Assembly (NCBI RefSeq): GCF_003096575.1
Contig: NZ_QEKT01000005.1
Span: 1-64,000 of the forward strand
DNA from: Convivina intestini
Lineage (GTDB): Bacteria > Bacillota > Bacilli > Lactobacillales > Lactobacillaceae
Length of the DNA stretch: 64,000 nucleotides
Reading direction: 5' to 3'
Part shown: one piece after another, positions 5,301 to 14,026 of the stretch
How positions within the stretch are numbered: position 1 is the stretch's first letter
Layout: every line of letters begins with the position of its first letter
The notes under the pieces: model-generated
The model's input: only the letters and a program-made list of their open reading frames with translations
Told to the model about the DNA's origin: nothing
Database searches by the model: none
Translations under genes and position numbers: made by a program

Positions 5301-6674
5301 TTACTTCGTTACAGATTGCGGTTGAAGGCGTGAAATTAACCCAAAGATAGCCAACCACAAGGTAGCCCCGATTGCTGGTACAACCGAATCAGGGTTAAAG
5401 AAAAGCGTGATATAAATCAAAACAAACACGACTAGCGAAAAGGGCACCGCCACTTGAGGAAAGTCCATCAAGAAACCATCCTTGAGGTAATCACTGGACT
5501 TACGATATTGCCAGTAGGCCGCCAAAGTCAAAATATAAATCATTAAGAACAAATCAGTTGAGGCACTCGTTACAAAACTAAAGGCGTCTGTAATTTGCGG
5601 AATAAGACTGATAATCGCTGAAAAAGCGACTACTAGTGAAGTAAAGAAAATCGCATTAGTTGGCAAATTATTCTTTGACATCTTAGCAAAAGGCTTTAAG
5701 AAGCTACCACGAGATTCAACTGCCAGGGAATAAAAATTACGACTAGCGGTAAACAAAACTGAGTTTAAGGCTGAGGCTGCACTGGTCAAAACCACAAAGT
5801 TAACCAAGGCCGCCGCCCAATCAATCCCGGCTAGTTCAAAGACCATCACAAAAGGACTTTGGTTAGCCGGAATCTTAGTCCAAGGATAAATGGTCATAAT
5901 AATGAACAGCGCCCCTAGGTAAAAGAACAATACTCGCCAGGGAATCTGATTAATTGCCTTAGGCAATACTTTTCGTGGATTTTCAGTTTCGGCCGCTGTC
6001 ATCCCGATAAATTCCATCCCCACAAAGGCAAACATCACCATCTGAAAGGCATTAACAAAATTACCGACCCCATTAGGGAAAAGACTAAAATGTTGCCAAA
6101 CATTGCTAAAAGCAACTGGCCCTGCCGCGGTTTTAAAACCAGTTAAGGCCATCATGATTCCAGTCACGATTAAAGCCAAAATAGCCACGATTTTAATCAT
6201 GGCAAACCAAAACTCGGTTTCACCATATAGGGCTACGGCAATCAAATTCACCGCCGTTAAGACCAGTAAAATCACAATTTGAATAATCCAACTAGGCCAC
6301 TGGGGGAACCAAAACTGAACATATTTACCAATGGCTGTTAGTTCGGCCATCCCCATGAAGGCCACTGTTAGCCAATAGGACCAACGGGCAAAAAAGCCAG
6401 TTCGATTACCCAAATAACGGCTAAGAAAGGTAATAAAAGTATGCTGGTTAGGATCTGCATACAGCATTTCCCCAATCGCACGCATCACCACAAACATCAA
6501 CAAGCCAATAATGGCATAAATCAATAAGATAGCTGGCCCAGCAAAATGAATCGAATTACCAGCCCCCATAAAGAGTCCGGTCCCAATTGTGCCACCAATC
6601 GCAATCAATTGAACATGTCGATTTTGGAGGCCGCGTTGCTGTTCTTGGCCCTGATTATCTTGATTTAAAGACAT
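5301..6674 (-). CDS. Amino acid permease, AAT/APC family
   Basis: Proton-coupled amino acid importer with about 12 membrane segments. The family signature is clear: RHVQLIAIGGTIGTGLFMGAG in helix 1, IGEMLYADPNQHTFITF after helix 2, GMEFIGMTAAETENPRKVLPKAI in helix 6 and the following loop, and SRNFYSLA later. The length of about 457 residues is typical. Of the candidate starts I prefer the ATG at 6674, six bases after AAAGGAG. It lies downstream of thrS behind a hairpin. The substrate cannot be read from sequence; proline, GABA, lysine and others all occur in this family. Confidence 0.88.
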   Translation of the reverse strand: MSLNQDNQGQEQQRGLQNRHVQLIAIGGTIGTGLFMGAGNSIHFAGPAILLIYAIIGLLMFVVMRAIGEMLYADPNQHTFITFLSRYLGNRTGFFARWSYWLTVAFMGMAELTAIGKYVQFWFPQWPSWIIQIVILLVLTAVNLIAVALYGETEFWFAMIKIVAILALIVTGIMMALTGFKTAAGPVAFSNVWQHFSLFPNGVGNFVNAFQMVMFAFVGMEFIGMTAAETENPRKVLPKAINQIPWRVLFFYLGALFIIMTIYPWTKIPANQSPFVMVFELAGIDWAAALVNFVVLTSAASALNSVLFTASRNFYSLAVESRGSFLKPFAKMSKNNLPTNAIFFTSLVVAFSAIISLIPQITDAFSFVTSASTDLFLMIYILTLAAYWQYRKSSDYLKDGFLMDFPQVAVPFSLVVFVLIYITLFFNPDSVVPAIGATLWLAIFGLISRLQPQSVTK

Positions 6675-6704
6675 CATTTTCTCCTTTACTGAAAATATAA
6701 GACA

Positions 6705-6739
6705 AGGCACCCAACAATCCTGCTCGTCGTTGAGTGCCT
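6705..6739 (-). terminator. Hairpin between thrS and the amino acid permease
   Basis: AGGCAC with CAAC pairs GTTG with GTGCCT (outer arms 6705-6710 and 6734-6739) around a 13 nt loop. On the minus strand the following bases (TGTCTTATATTTTC) are only moderately T-rich. It is probably a weak terminator after thrS. Confidence 0.5.
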
Positions 6740-6763
6740 GCCTTAATTCATTTTCATTAAAAA

Positions 6764-8719
6764 TTACTTTTCACGTGAGTAATTTGCTACATCCGCCACA
6801 ACTTCACCTTCAAAATCAGCCAGACTCATCGTCTTGGTTTGATCTTGACCGTACTGACGAACAGTAACTGTTTGACCTTCAATTTCGTCGTCTCCTAATA
6901 CCAAAGTATAAGGAATCTTGTTGGTCTGGGCTTCACGAATCAAATAACCCATCTTAGCATCCTTGGTTTCAACATGAGCCCGCAAACCAGCGGCTTGAAG
7001 CTGCTTTTGAACCTTACGAGCATAATCACCGTGCGCACCTAAGTTAACGGGGATTATTTGCACTTGCAAAGGTGCCAACCAAGTTGGGAAAGCGCCCTTA
7101 TACATTTCAATCAAGTAGGCGGTGAAACGTTCCATCGTACCAACGATTCCACGGTGGAGCATCACTGGCCGATGATTATCTTGACCATCTTCGCCAACAT
7201 AAGTCAGATTAAAGCGATCAGGCAAAAGGAAGTCCAACTGAATGGTCGATAGCGTTTCTTCTCCACCCAAGGCAGTCTTGGTCTGGACATCCAACTTAGG
7301 ACCGTAGAAGGCCGCTTCTCCTTCAGCTTCGTAATAATCCAACTTCAAGTCGTCCATAGCGCGCTTTAACTGAGCTTGGGACTTTTCCCACATCTCATCA
7401 TCATCAAAGTACTTATCGGTATTTTCGGGATCACGATATGACAAACGGAAGCGGTAATCAGTAATGTTGAAATCTTCATAAACGCCCATCATCATTTGCA
7501 AAATCGACTTAAATTCTTCTTCCAACTTTTCTGGTTCCACGAAAGTGTGGCCATCATTTAAGGTCATTTCACGCACCCGCGACAAACCCGTTAAGGCGCC
7601 GGATTTCTCATAACGGTGCATCATGCCCAATTCAGCGATACGCATTGGCAAGTCACGATAAGAACGGGGCTTGTGCTTATAAACCATAATGTGTGATGGA
7701 CAGTTCATTGGCCGCAACTCTAAGAATTCGCCATCACCCATATCCATTGGTGGGAACATATCATCACGATAGTGGTCCCAGTGTCCCGAAGTCTTATACA
7801 GGTTTAAGTTGGACAAAACTGGTGTATAAACGTGCAAGTAGTCATTTGATAGTTCTTTATCAACAATGTAACGTTCTACTTGGCGACGGATAGTGGCCCC
7901 ATTTGGCAACCAAACTGGCAAACCAGAACCAACTTCTTGGCTAGTAAAGAAGAGATCTAGGTCTCGACCAATATTACGGTGGTCACGTTCCTTAGCCTCG
8001 GCTCGACGTTGCAAGTCAGCTTCTAAATCGCTGTCCTTCCAAAAGGCTGTTCCATAGATTCGCTGCATTACAGGATTATCAGACTTACCACGCCAGTAAG
8101 AACCAGCAACTGAGATCAACTTAAAGTGCTTAATCCAGCCGGTTGATGGGACTAAACCGCCCTTATCCAATTCAATGTGATCACCTTGCACGGCAATTGT
8201 AATCGGCTCATCAGCTGGTAAGTCTTCGATTAATTCAACCTTGTAAGGATCATTAGCAAACAGTTTTAATGCTTCATCACGAGAAATTTCGCGAGAAAGG
8301 ATTGGCAAATCTTCTTTAGCAATCTTGTGCATCATGGCTTCGATTTCCGGAAAATCTTCGACAGAAACCTGATTTCCAGCACCGTTATCAGTGTCGTAGT
8401 AGAAACCATTTTCGATGTAAGGACCAACCCCAAAGTGCATATCTGCAAACTTTGGCAAACGCTTAAGCGCTTGGGCCAACAAATGCGAGGCTGAGTGGCG
8501 TAAAATGTCACCGGACTCTGCATCAGCAGTGGTAATTAATTGAAAGTCACCACTGTGCTTGATTTCATCGTGCATCCCCACATAGTGACCGTCTAGCTTA
8601 GCTGAAACGGACTTTTTAGCCAAGGACTTAGAAATTTGACTAGCCACATCAATCGGCTTTACGCCTGCTTCATATTCCTTAACAGCCCCATCCGGGAAAG
8701 TTAACTTAATTGTTGCCAT
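6764..8719 (-). CDS. thrS: Threonine--tRNA ligase
   Basis: Charges tRNA-Thr in two steps, with editing of misactivated serine. Domain order is complete over 651 residues: TGS domain (1-62), second additional editing domain with the HSASHLL motif near 75, class II catalytic core with the zinc-site segment [15 protein letters not shown] and the ligand His in MTLNDGHTF, motif 3 [12 protein letters not shown], and the C-terminal anticodon-binding domain from about 550. The ATG at 8719 is preceded by GAGG. A T-box riboswitch lies directly upstream, so expression rises when tRNA-Thr is uncharged. Confidence 0.98.
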   Translation of the reverse strand: MATIKLTFPDGAVKEYEAGVKPIDVASQISKSLAKKSVSAKLDGHYVGMHDEIKHSGDFQLITTADAESGDILRHSASHLLAQALKRLPKFADMHFGVGPYIENGFYYDTDNGAGNQVSVEDFPEIEAMMHKIAKEDLPILSREISRDEALKLFANDPYKVELIEDLPADEPITIAVQGDHIELDKGGLVPSTGWIKHFKLISVAGSYWRGKSDNPVMQRIYGTAFWKDSDLEADLQRRAEAKERDHRNIGRDLDLFFTSQEVGSGLPVWLPNGATIRRQVERYIVDKELSNDYLHVYTPVLSNLNLYKTSGHWDHYRDDMFPPMDMGDGEFLELRPMNCPSHIMVYKHKPRSYRDLPMRIAELGMMHRYEKSGALTGLSRVREMTLNDGHTFVEPEKLEEEFKSILQMMMGVYEDFNITDYRFRLSYRDPENTDKYFDDDEMWEKSQAQLKRAMDDLKLDYYEAEGEAAFYGPKLDVQTKTALGGEETLSTIQLDFLLPDRFNLTYVGEDGQDNHRPVMLHRGIVGTMERFTAYLIEMYKGAFPTWLAPLQVQIIPVNLGAHGDYARKVQKQLQAAGLRAHVETKDAKMGYLIREAQTNKIPYTLVLGDDEIEGQTVTVRQYGQDQTKTMSLADFEGEVVADVANYSREK

Positions 8720-8765
8720 AATATACCTCTTCTTTTACTCGTTTGCAGTGACCGGATTTCCCCTA

Positions 8766-8990
8766 AAAAAACGCCCCTCCGAACATATTGTTCAAAGGGA
8801 CGTTTTACCGTGGTACCACCCAATTGACCTGTTGTTAAAACACAGGCCCCTCTTTTAACGGTTAACGGTGTCACCCGGATCAACTTTCCATCTACTCGCT
8901 GATCACTTAAAGGTAGTCCCGTTATAGCCAAGCTACCTACTTACACCAGATGTAGGCTCTCTTAAAACTTGAAGTATAACAGGTTGTCCT
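8766..8990 (-). promoter_or_regulatory. T-box leader of thrS
   Basis: On the minus strand the leader runs from about 8990. It contains a Stem I region with GTGATAAGGAC and GAGAGCC, then the universal T-box bulge GGGTGGTACCACGG (8807-8820), and ends in a terminator (8766-8804) whose 5' arm AAAACGTCCC pairs with GGGGCGTTTT before a T-run. Threonine codons ACT and ACC lie together near 8910-8918, where the specifier is expected, but I cannot fix which is read. Confidence 0.92.
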
Positions 8991-9009
8991 TATCACTGTT
9001 TATAGTTGT

Positions 9010-9038
9010 AGTCTAGCACAAAACTTGCGCTGGCACAA
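9010..9038 (-). promoter_or_regulatory. Putative promoter of the thrS leader
   Basis: TTGTGC (9033-9038) and TAGACT (9010-9015) are separated by 17 bp on the minus strand. The -35 directly abuts the stop codon of the small ORF at 9039-9155. The predicted start near 9003 fits the beginning of the T-box. Confidence 0.55.
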
Positions 9039-9155
9039 TTATTTTAAATCTTCTAAAACTTGCGCCAAGGCTTGGCGGGCAGTATCATCATGATCTAAAA
9101 TACCGTTATCATAAACTGATTGTAACGCTTGAATTTGACTTTTTGTTAAGGCCAT
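9039..9155 (-). CDS. Small hypothetical protein (38 aa)
   Basis: A short ORF with strong translation signals: AAAGGAG lies 11 bases before the ATG at 9155. The product, from MALTKSQIQ to VLEDLK, is acidic and looks like two short helices (AxxxLxxVY and RQALAQVLEDL). It stands alone between the divergent flavodoxin gene and the thrS leader. I do not recognise it. The small size leaves room for chance, but the ribosome site and tight packing argue for a real gene. Confidence 0.55.
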   Translation of the reverse strand: MALTKSQIQALQSVYDNGILDHDDTARQALAQVLEDLK

Positions 9156-9280
9156 TAGTAAGCACTCCTTTAATCTAATCTGCTAATATTGTACCGCATT
9201 TTCCAGGCGGATGTATGCTAACTGGCGGTAAGCATAAAAGTCGGTATAATAAACAATAATGTATTTAGGAGGATTTTAAA

Positions 9281-9748
9281 ATGACCCAACACCCCTTAAG
9301 CGCTCAGGTGGTCTTTGCTACTATCACTGGTAACAATGAAGCCGTGGCGGATATTATTATTGATCAACTTAAAGCGGCCGGTTTGTCGGTTAAAAAAAGT
9401 GAAATCAGTCAAACTGAAGTAGAAGAACTCCAACAAGTTGATATTGCCATCATTGTGCCCTACACCTATGACCAAGGTTCTCTACCCGATGAAGGGTTAG
9501 ACTTCTTTGAAGATTTGGCAGACGTTGATTTAACCGGGGTTGTTTATGGTATTGCTGGTTCAGGAGATTTGTACTACGGTGATACTTACTGTTTAGCCTT
9601 GGACAGCTTTGAAAAGCAAATCCAACCAACCGGTGCTATTCAAGGAGCAGAAATTGTCCGGATTAATTTACGGCCCAGCGCCGAGGATGCGGTCATTTTA
9701 AAGTTATTTACCGATCAAATTATTGCCAAAGCTCAGGCCTTAAAATAA
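9281..9748 (+). CDS. Flavodoxin
   Basis: Small FMN electron carrier of the cytosol, 155 residues. The N-terminal strand and FMN-phosphate loop read VVFATITGNNEAVADII (about 9-25), a variant of the TxTGNT signature. Acidic residues in the centre (GLDFFEDLADVDL) and the GIAGSGDLYYGDTYC segment near 103-117 are typical of the family. AGGAGG lies upstream of the ATG and a TATAAT -10 at 9245-9250. It is one of the few plus-strand genes. Redox partners are not in the window. Confidence 0.9.
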   Translation: MTQHPLSAQVVFATITGNNEAVADIIIDQLKAAGLSVKKSEISQTEVEELQQVDIAIIVPYTYDQGSLPDEGLDFFEDLADVDLTGVVYGIAGSGDLYYGDTYCLALDSFEKQIQPTGAIQGAEIVRINLRPSAEDAVILKLFTDQIIAKAQALK

Positions 9749-9780
9749 AAAATTGTCCCATAATTATGGGACAATTTTTT
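9749..9780. terminator. Bidirectional terminator between flavodoxin and yebC
   Basis: AAAAATTGTCCCATAATTAT pairs with the following GGGACAATTTTTT in a perfect stem, giving T-runs on both strands. It serves both convergent genes and overlaps the last bases of yebC. Confidence 0.88.
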
Positions 9781-10501
9781 ATTCAGCAGTGGTATAAACC
9801 GCCAAAACATCTTCATTTTCTTCCAATTCATCAACTAGCTTATCTAGCTTTTCACGGTCTTCACCGTCGATGGCCATTGGATTTTGTGGAATCATGGTTA
9901 CTTCTGAATCGGCAAAAGTGTAGCCAGCATCAGTTAAAGCAGCTTCCACAGTCTGAAAGTCAGCTGGTTCAGTATAAATCTCAAACGCTTCATCAGAAGT
10001 TTGAACATCTTCGGCACCCGCCTCTAAAGCGGCTTCCAAAATTGTATCTTCATCCAAATCAGGGAATTCTTCGCGATCAATCACTAAGTAACCCTTACGA
10101 TCAAATTGGAAAGCCACTGAACCACTGGTTCCTAGTGAACCACCAAAGTGCTTGAAAGAATTACGAACCGTTGAAACCGTACGATTAATGTTATCAGTCG
10201 AAGCTTCCACTAGAACGGCTACTCCGGCAGTACCATAACCTTCATAAGTGACTTCTTCGAACTTAGCCCCACCAGCACCAGAAGCCTTATCCAAAGCACG
10301 TTGGATGTTGTCTTTTGGCATGTTGGCTGCCTTAGCCTTTTCAACTACTAAACGTAGGGAAGAATTCATTTCGGGATCTGCACCGCCAGCCTTTGCCGCA
10401 ACATATAAATCGTGGGCTAACTTTTGGAAAATTTTTCCTCGCTTAGCATCCTGGGCATTTTTACGACCTTGAATGTTATGCCATTTACTGTGTCCTGACA
10501 T
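9779..10501 (-). CDS. YebC/PmpR family protein
   Basis: YebC-type protein of 240 residues. The family was long annotated as transcriptional regulators; recent work in several bacteria ties YebC/TACO1 proteins to translation of polyproline stretches. The N-terminus [20 protein letters not shown] and the downstream [14 protein letters not shown] are signature sequences, and the acidic C-terminal domain ([14 protein letters not shown]) is intact. The gene has its own region after the pgpA terminator area and convergently meets the flavodoxin gene. Function within this organism is inferred from the family. Confidence 0.93.
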   Translation of the reverse strand: MSGHSKWHNIQGRKNAQDAKRGKIFQKLAHDLYVAAKAGGADPEMNSSLRLVVEKAKAANMPKDNIQRALDKASGAGGAKFEEVTYEGYGTAGVAVLVEASTDNINRTVSTVRNSFKHFGGSLGTSGSVAFQFDRKGYLVIDREEFPDLDEDTILEAALEAGAEDVQTSDEAFEIYTEPADFQTVEAALTDAGYTFADSEVTMIPQNPMAIDGEDREKLDKLVDELEENEDVLAVYTTAE

Positions 10502-10573
10502 TGTGTCATCTCCTTAAACAATACGAATAGTTTTTATTTTACCAAAAAAAGAAGTCTAAGACTAGCACTTCTT

Positions 10574-11062
10574 TTAATACTGATTACCGCCTAGAATTTC
10601 CAGGTAAGTCATGGCCGCACTAGCAATTAAGGCCGCTAAAATATCATCCAAATAGACATTAATTGAATCTAACCGATCATTGATTTGACCAATCAAACCT
10701 GGTTTTAAATCATCTAAGAGGCCGTAATGGACCGTAGCAGCGGCCGAACACTGTTGGGTAATGGCAATTGCTAAAATTTCATCGACATTATGGCCATTGG
10801 CATCACGTTGCAAACGGGCCTTAAGCGGCTCGCTGTCAGGCATTTTTTCAGCCTGTTCATCTAGATACAGCGCCGTTAAAATAATATCGGCCACTTCATC
10901 CTTATGTAACACCCGATTAATAGCTTGATCTAAAAACTCTTTTTGAATTTCATCATGATATTTATTCGTTAAGAATTCAGCGGCACCATCATAAACATCT
11001 GAAAGGGCTACTCCTCGTTCTTGTAACTTAGCAATGGCGGCTGATTGTAGTGCTTCGGTCAT
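10574..11062 (-). CDS. Phosphatidylglycerophosphatase A family protein (YutG type)
   Basis: Small PgpA-type protein (162 residues) expected to remove the phosphate from phosphatidylglycerol phosphate or act on a related substrate. The soluble Gram-positive YutG form lacks membrane helices, as here. Conserved features include the N-terminal ERGVALSDV, KDEVADIILTALYLDEQAEK, GHNVDEILAIAITQ and the C-terminal INVYLDDILAALIASAAMTYLE. It starts after GGAG, 12 bases downstream of serA, and is probably cotranscribed with serC-serA. Why a lipid enzyme sits with serine genes is not obvious; serine is a phospholipid precursor only in some bacteria. Confidence 0.8.
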   Translation of the reverse strand: MTEALQSAAIAKLQERGVALSDVYDGAAEFLTNKYHDEIQKEFLDQAINRVLHKDEVADIILTALYLDEQAEKMPDSEPLKARLQRDANGHNVDEILAIAITQQCSAAATVHYGLLDDLKPGLIGQINDRLDSINVYLDDILAALIASAAMTYLEILGGNQY

Positions 11063-11074
11063 TTTTTATTCTCC

Positions 11075-12247
11075 TTACTTGCTTTGCTGGTAAAAATGAA
11101 CTTTTAATACTTGGTCAATTTGGCCTAAACGACTCAACAAACCGGCTTCTTGCTGTTCATCCAATTCATTAATCGCCACTAAAGTATAGGCATATTGCTT
11201 ATTAGCTCGATTACTTAATTCTTCAATATTTAAGCCTAAACTACCGAATACTTGGGAAATTTGTCCCAGCATATTAGGCACATTTTCATGGAAAATACCA
11301 ACTCGATATTGACTAGTAAAAGGTTCGTTAATATCTGGAAAATTAACTGAATGAATTAAGTTTCCACTGGTCAAAAAGGCATCCAATTGTTGGGCGGCCA
11401 TCGAAGCACTAGTTTCCTCAGCTTCAATGGTTGAACCACCAATATGAGGTGTAATAATAACCTGGTCGTTGTCATATAGTACGTCATCGCTAAAATCAGT
11501 TAGATAACGCCGTAAACGTCCCTCTTTTAAAGCATCAACCGCAGCTTGATTGTCAACAATGCCATTGCGCGAATAATTAATCAAAGCTGCTTCTGGCTTC
11601 ATTAGGGCTAATTTATCACGACTAATGAAGAAATGGTTGGTTTCCGTATAAGGAATATGAACAGTGACGTAGTCAGCATCCTGCAATAAAGTTTCTACCT
11701 GACTGGCATGTTGCACATGTCGGTCAATTCGCCAAGCTGTATTAGCATTTAAACCAGGATCATAACCAATCACCTTCATGTCCAAGGCTAGGGCCGTATT
11801 AGCCACCTTGGAACCGACATTTCCTAGCCCAATCACTCCTAGTGTTTTACCAGCTAATTCAGTCCCGCGATAGCCTCCCTTATTACTTTCCGTTCGCAAG
11901 GAAACATCCCCACCACGGACACTATTAGCAAAATCAATGGCCCCGATGACCGGCCGAGCAGCCATAATCAAGGCCGCAATGGTTAGTTCTTTGACCGCAT
12001 TAGCATTTCCTCCCGGCGTGTTAAAAACTGGAATACCACGCTGAGAAAGCTCATCAACCGGAATATTATTAAAACCAGCGCCGGCTCTTACAACGGCCTT
12101 AACACTGTCACTAATCGTTTCGGCATGGAGGTCCTGTGACCGTAACAAAATCGCATCAGCTGGCTGATCAGCATTGAGTTGGTATCCGTGTTCAGTTAAA
12201 TAATTTAACCCCTTAGGGCTAATGGCATTATAGGTTTTAACGTTCAT
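11075..12247 (-). CDS. serA: D-3-phosphoglycerate dehydrogenase with ACT domain
   Basis: First enzyme of serine synthesis: NAD-dependent oxidation of 3-phosphoglycerate. The 390 residues comprise a substrate domain, the Rossmann fold with GKTLGVIGLGNVGSKVAN (about 128-145), catalytic Arg and Glu in NYSRNGIVDN and LTDFSDDV, the catalytic His in ITPHIGGSTIEAEE, and a C-terminal ACT domain (about 318-388) for likely serine feedback. It is the short form without the intervening domain. The start overlaps the end of serC by 11 bases, indicating translational coupling. Confidence 0.95.
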   Translation of the reverse strand: MNVKTYNAISPKGLNYLTEHGYQLNADQPADAILLRSQDLHAETISDSVKAVVRAGAGFNNIPVDELSQRGIPVFNTPGGNANAVKELTIAALIMAARPVIGAIDFANSVRGGDVSLRTESNKGGYRGTELAGKTLGVIGLGNVGSKVANTALALDMKVIGYDPGLNANTAWRIDRHVQHASQVETLLQDADYVTVHIPYTETNHFFISRDKLALMKPEAALINYSRNGIVDNQAAVDALKEGRLRRYLTDFSDDVLYDNDQVIITPHIGGSTIEAEETSASMAAQQLDAFLTSGNLIHSVNFPDINEPFTSQYRVGIFHENVPNMLGQISQVFGSLGLNIEELSNRANKQYAYTLVAINELDEQQEAGLLSRLGQIDQVLKVHFYQQSK

Positions 12248-13334
12248 TTTGATGCTCCTTTTGTGCTTTATCTAAGTAGTCAATCAAGGCCGTTACCGCT
12301 GCTAGCGGCTGGGCATTGTACAAGGAAGCCCGGAAACCACCCACAGAACGATGTCCAGCTAAATTATATAGGCCATATTCTTGGGCTTGTTGAGCAATTG
12401 TTTGATCTAATTGATCATTACCGGTGCTAAAGACCACGTTGGTCAAAGAGCGATCTGCTCCTGTAACTAACGGATGGTAAAAATCAGATTGGTCTAAGTA
12501 GTCATAGAGCAACTGGGCCTTCTTTTGATTTGCAGCATACATAGCGGGTACCCCACCTTGATCCTGAACCCAGCCTAAGACCAAATTTAAGGCGTAGATA
12601 TTAAATACTGGTGGTGTATTATACATTGAATTTTTATCCAAATAGCTTTGATAACGCATCATTGGTCCCACCTTAGTTACGTTTTGTTGAGCTAACCAGG
12701 ACTTCTTAACAATTACCACAGTTACTCCGGCCGGGCCTAAATTCTTTTGTGCTCCGGCAAAAATCAAGTCAAAATTACGGACATCGTAGGGCTCTGCTAA
12801 AATATTAGAACTCATATCAGCTACTAAAGGACCGGTTGTTTGCGGTAAATTACTTTGGTGATAGCAGGTTCCTTCAATCGTATTGTTAGTCGTAATATGC
12901 AAATAATCATACGCTGGAGCCGAAAAATCAGCCGGTAACTGCGGTAAGTAGCGATACTTTTCATCACGAGAGCTCGCTACAATTTTAGCCGAAACTCCTT
13001 CTGCTTGAGCAGCTTGGGCGGCCTTGTGCGCAAAATTACCAGAATCTAAGACCGCAATCTGATGCTTTTGGTTAGCAAAATTAAGCGGCACCATTTCAAA
13101 TTGTAAAGAGCCACCCCCTTGAACAAAAAGCACCTCATAGTCTTGGGGTAAATTCATTAACTCACGTAAGCGGTCCTTAGCCTGATCAACTATTTTGTCA
13201 AAGGTTAAACTTCGATGTGAAATTTCTAAAATACTCATATGCCCTTTTTGACTTTGAGCCAAATCAGCCTGAATCTGAGCCAAAACTTCGCTGGGCATAA
13301 CCGCTGGCCCAGCCGAAAAATTATAACTTTGCAT
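12237..13334 (-). CDS. serC: Phosphoserine aminotransferase
   Basis: PLP enzyme converting 3-phosphohydroxypyruvate to phosphoserine with glutamate. The 365-residue protein starts with the family signature YNFSAGPAVMP and has the PLP lysine in IFAGAQKNLGPAGVTV (about residue 196) and the substrate-binding C-terminal HRSVGGFRASLYN. It begins with a good ATG after GGGAGG. A 200-base leader with an intrinsic terminator precedes it, so the operon serC-serA-pgpA is probably controlled by attenuation. A phosphoserine phosphatase gene is not in the window. Confidence 0.96.
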   Translation of the reverse strand: MQSYNFSAGPAVMPSEVLAQIQADLAQSQKGHMSILEISHRSLTFDKIVDQAKDRLRELMNLPQDYEVLFVQGGGSLQFEMVPLNFANQKHQIAVLDSGNFAHKAAQAAQAEGVSAKIVASSRDEKYRYLPQLPADFSAPAYDYLHITTNNTIEGTCYHQSNLPQTTGPLVADMSSNILAEPYDVRNFDLIFAGAQKNLGPAGVTVVIVKKSWLAQQNVTKVGPMMRYQSYLDKNSMYNTPPVFNIYALNLVLGWVQDQGGVPAMYAANQKKAQLLYDYLDQSDFYHPLVTGADRSLTNVVFSTGNDQLDQTIAQQAQEYGLYNLAGHRSVGGFRASLYNAQPLAAVTALIDYLDKAQKEHQNER

Positions 13335-13532
13335 ATCTACCTCCCAAATTGGGTATTAAAAAAGCACGGGGTCGAATGATTGATCGACACCCATGCTCAA
13401 CTTGGTTTACTATTTAAAAACGTAAATAAACCCGATTAGCAATGAGTGCCAACGGGGGAGGAGGAAAAGAGTACATGATTATTTAATTGAATAATTAGCA
13501 TCTTCCAGTCCCCCCTTCATTAGGTATTTACT
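13335..13532 (-). promoter_or_regulatory. Attenuator-like leader of serC-serA
   Basis: Between the predicted start (about 13532) and serC lie about 200 noncoding bases that end in an intrinsic terminator just before the ribosome site. No T-box bulge is present. On the minus strand two G-rich tracts (GGGGGAG near 13529-13535 and GGGGGGA near 13510-13516) could each pair with the single pyrimidine tract CCTCCTCCCCC (about 13455-13465), a layout suited to alternative folds. The ligand or trigger is unknown; I recognise no described riboswitch class. Confidence 0.55.
13358..13396 (-). terminator. Intrinsic terminator in the serC leader
   Basis: On the minus strand GCATGGGTGTCGA (13396-13384) pairs with TCGACCCCGTGC (13375-13364), with small mismatches, and is followed by six T. 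It ends 25 bases before the serC start codon, the position of an attenuator. Confidence 0.8.
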
Positions 13533-13538
13533 CCCCCA

Positions 13539-13566
13539 ATCATACCCCGGAACGATTGAATGTCAA
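13539..13566 (-). promoter_or_regulatory. serC operon promoter
   Basis: A consensus -35 (TTGACA, 13561-13566) and a -10 (TATGAT, 13539-13544) lie 16 bp apart on the minus strand. It is back to back with the tRNA-Leu promoter, the two -35 boxes being only three bases apart. Confidence 0.8.
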
Positions 13567-13569
13567 GTC

Positions 13570-13599
13570 TTGTAATCGAGTCCTTTTTAACGGTATAAT
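13570..13599 (+). promoter_or_regulatory. tRNA-Leu promoter
   Basis: TTGTAA (13570-13575) and a perfect TATAAT (13594-13599) are separated by 18 bp, 16 bases before the tRNA gene. It diverges from the serC promoter. Confidence 0.8.
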
Positions 13600-13615
13600 A
13601 CATTAGTTGTATCTT

Positions 13616-13699
13616 GCCGATGTGGCGGAATTGGCAGACGCGTACCGTTCAGGTCGGTATGATGATTTCATCGTGCAGGTTCGACCCCTGTCATCGGCA
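13616..13699 (+). tRNA. tRNA-Leu (anticodon CAG)
   Basis: An 84-base class II tRNA. The acceptor arm GCCGATG (13616-13622) pairs with CATCGGC (13692-13698), with discriminator A at 13699 and no encoded CCA. The anticodon stem TACCG/CGGTA encloses the loop TTCAGGT, giving anticodon CAG, which reads CUG. A long variable arm (TGATGATTTCATCG) and the T-arm with GTTCGACCC complete the leucine type. It is preceded by a good promoter and followed by a terminator. Confidence 0.97.
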
Positions 13700-13734
13700 T
13701 AACAGGCTAGTAAAGCACCACCTAAGCCTAAGTT

Positions 13735-13766
13735 ACTCCAATTTGAAGTTGGAGTTTTTTCTTTTT
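13735..13766 (+). terminator. Terminator after tRNA-Leu
   Basis: ACTCCAA (13735-13741) pairs with TTGGAGT (13749-13755), followed by a T-rich run to 13766. Confidence 0.8.
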
Positions 13767-13872
13767 AGCATAAAAATCCTGCATTAGTAGTGAAACAGCT
13801 TAATTATTTTTCATTAAAATTGCATAATAAAGGAAATAAATAAAGTTAATAAACACTCGAATTTTACTATTT

Positions 13873-13890
13873 TAACCGGATTACCGGTTA
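13873..13890. repeat. 18-base palindrome TAACCGG-ATTA-CCGGTTA
   Basis: Perfect 7 bp inverted arms around ATTA, about 55 bases upstream of hairpin H4. It could be an operator or a recombinase arm site. Nothing in the sequence decides between them. Confidence 0.6.
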
Positions 13891-13942
13891 TATATTTTTA
13901 TCAAGACTGGAACCGATACCGTACTTTTTGATGCCATAATAC

Positions 13943-14013
13943 GGGGCCTTCGTCGGCATATGATTTCTCCTAGCACACACTACTACTCCAATCCACCGAC
14001 GATGTAAGTCCCT
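13943..14013 (+). repeat. Hairpin element H4 of the GGCTT...AAGTCC family
   Basis: Stem: GGG 13944-13946 with CCC 14010-14012, C13947 opposed to T14009, CTT 13948-13950 with AAG 14006-14008, CGTCGG 13951-13956 with CCGACG 13996-14001. The unpaired 3' bases are ATGT (14002-14005), as in H1 and H2. The loop is 39 nt. The inner stem has its own sequence, shared with none of the others. Confidence 0.75.
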
Positions 14014-14026
14014 GACGTTGTTCTTA

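Noticed and set aside
13414-13476. Possible leader peptide in the serC leader beginning MYSFPPPPL
   Set aside because: The four prolines are tempting as a stalling signal, but there is no ribosome site and the pyrimidine tract is better explained as a pairing segment.
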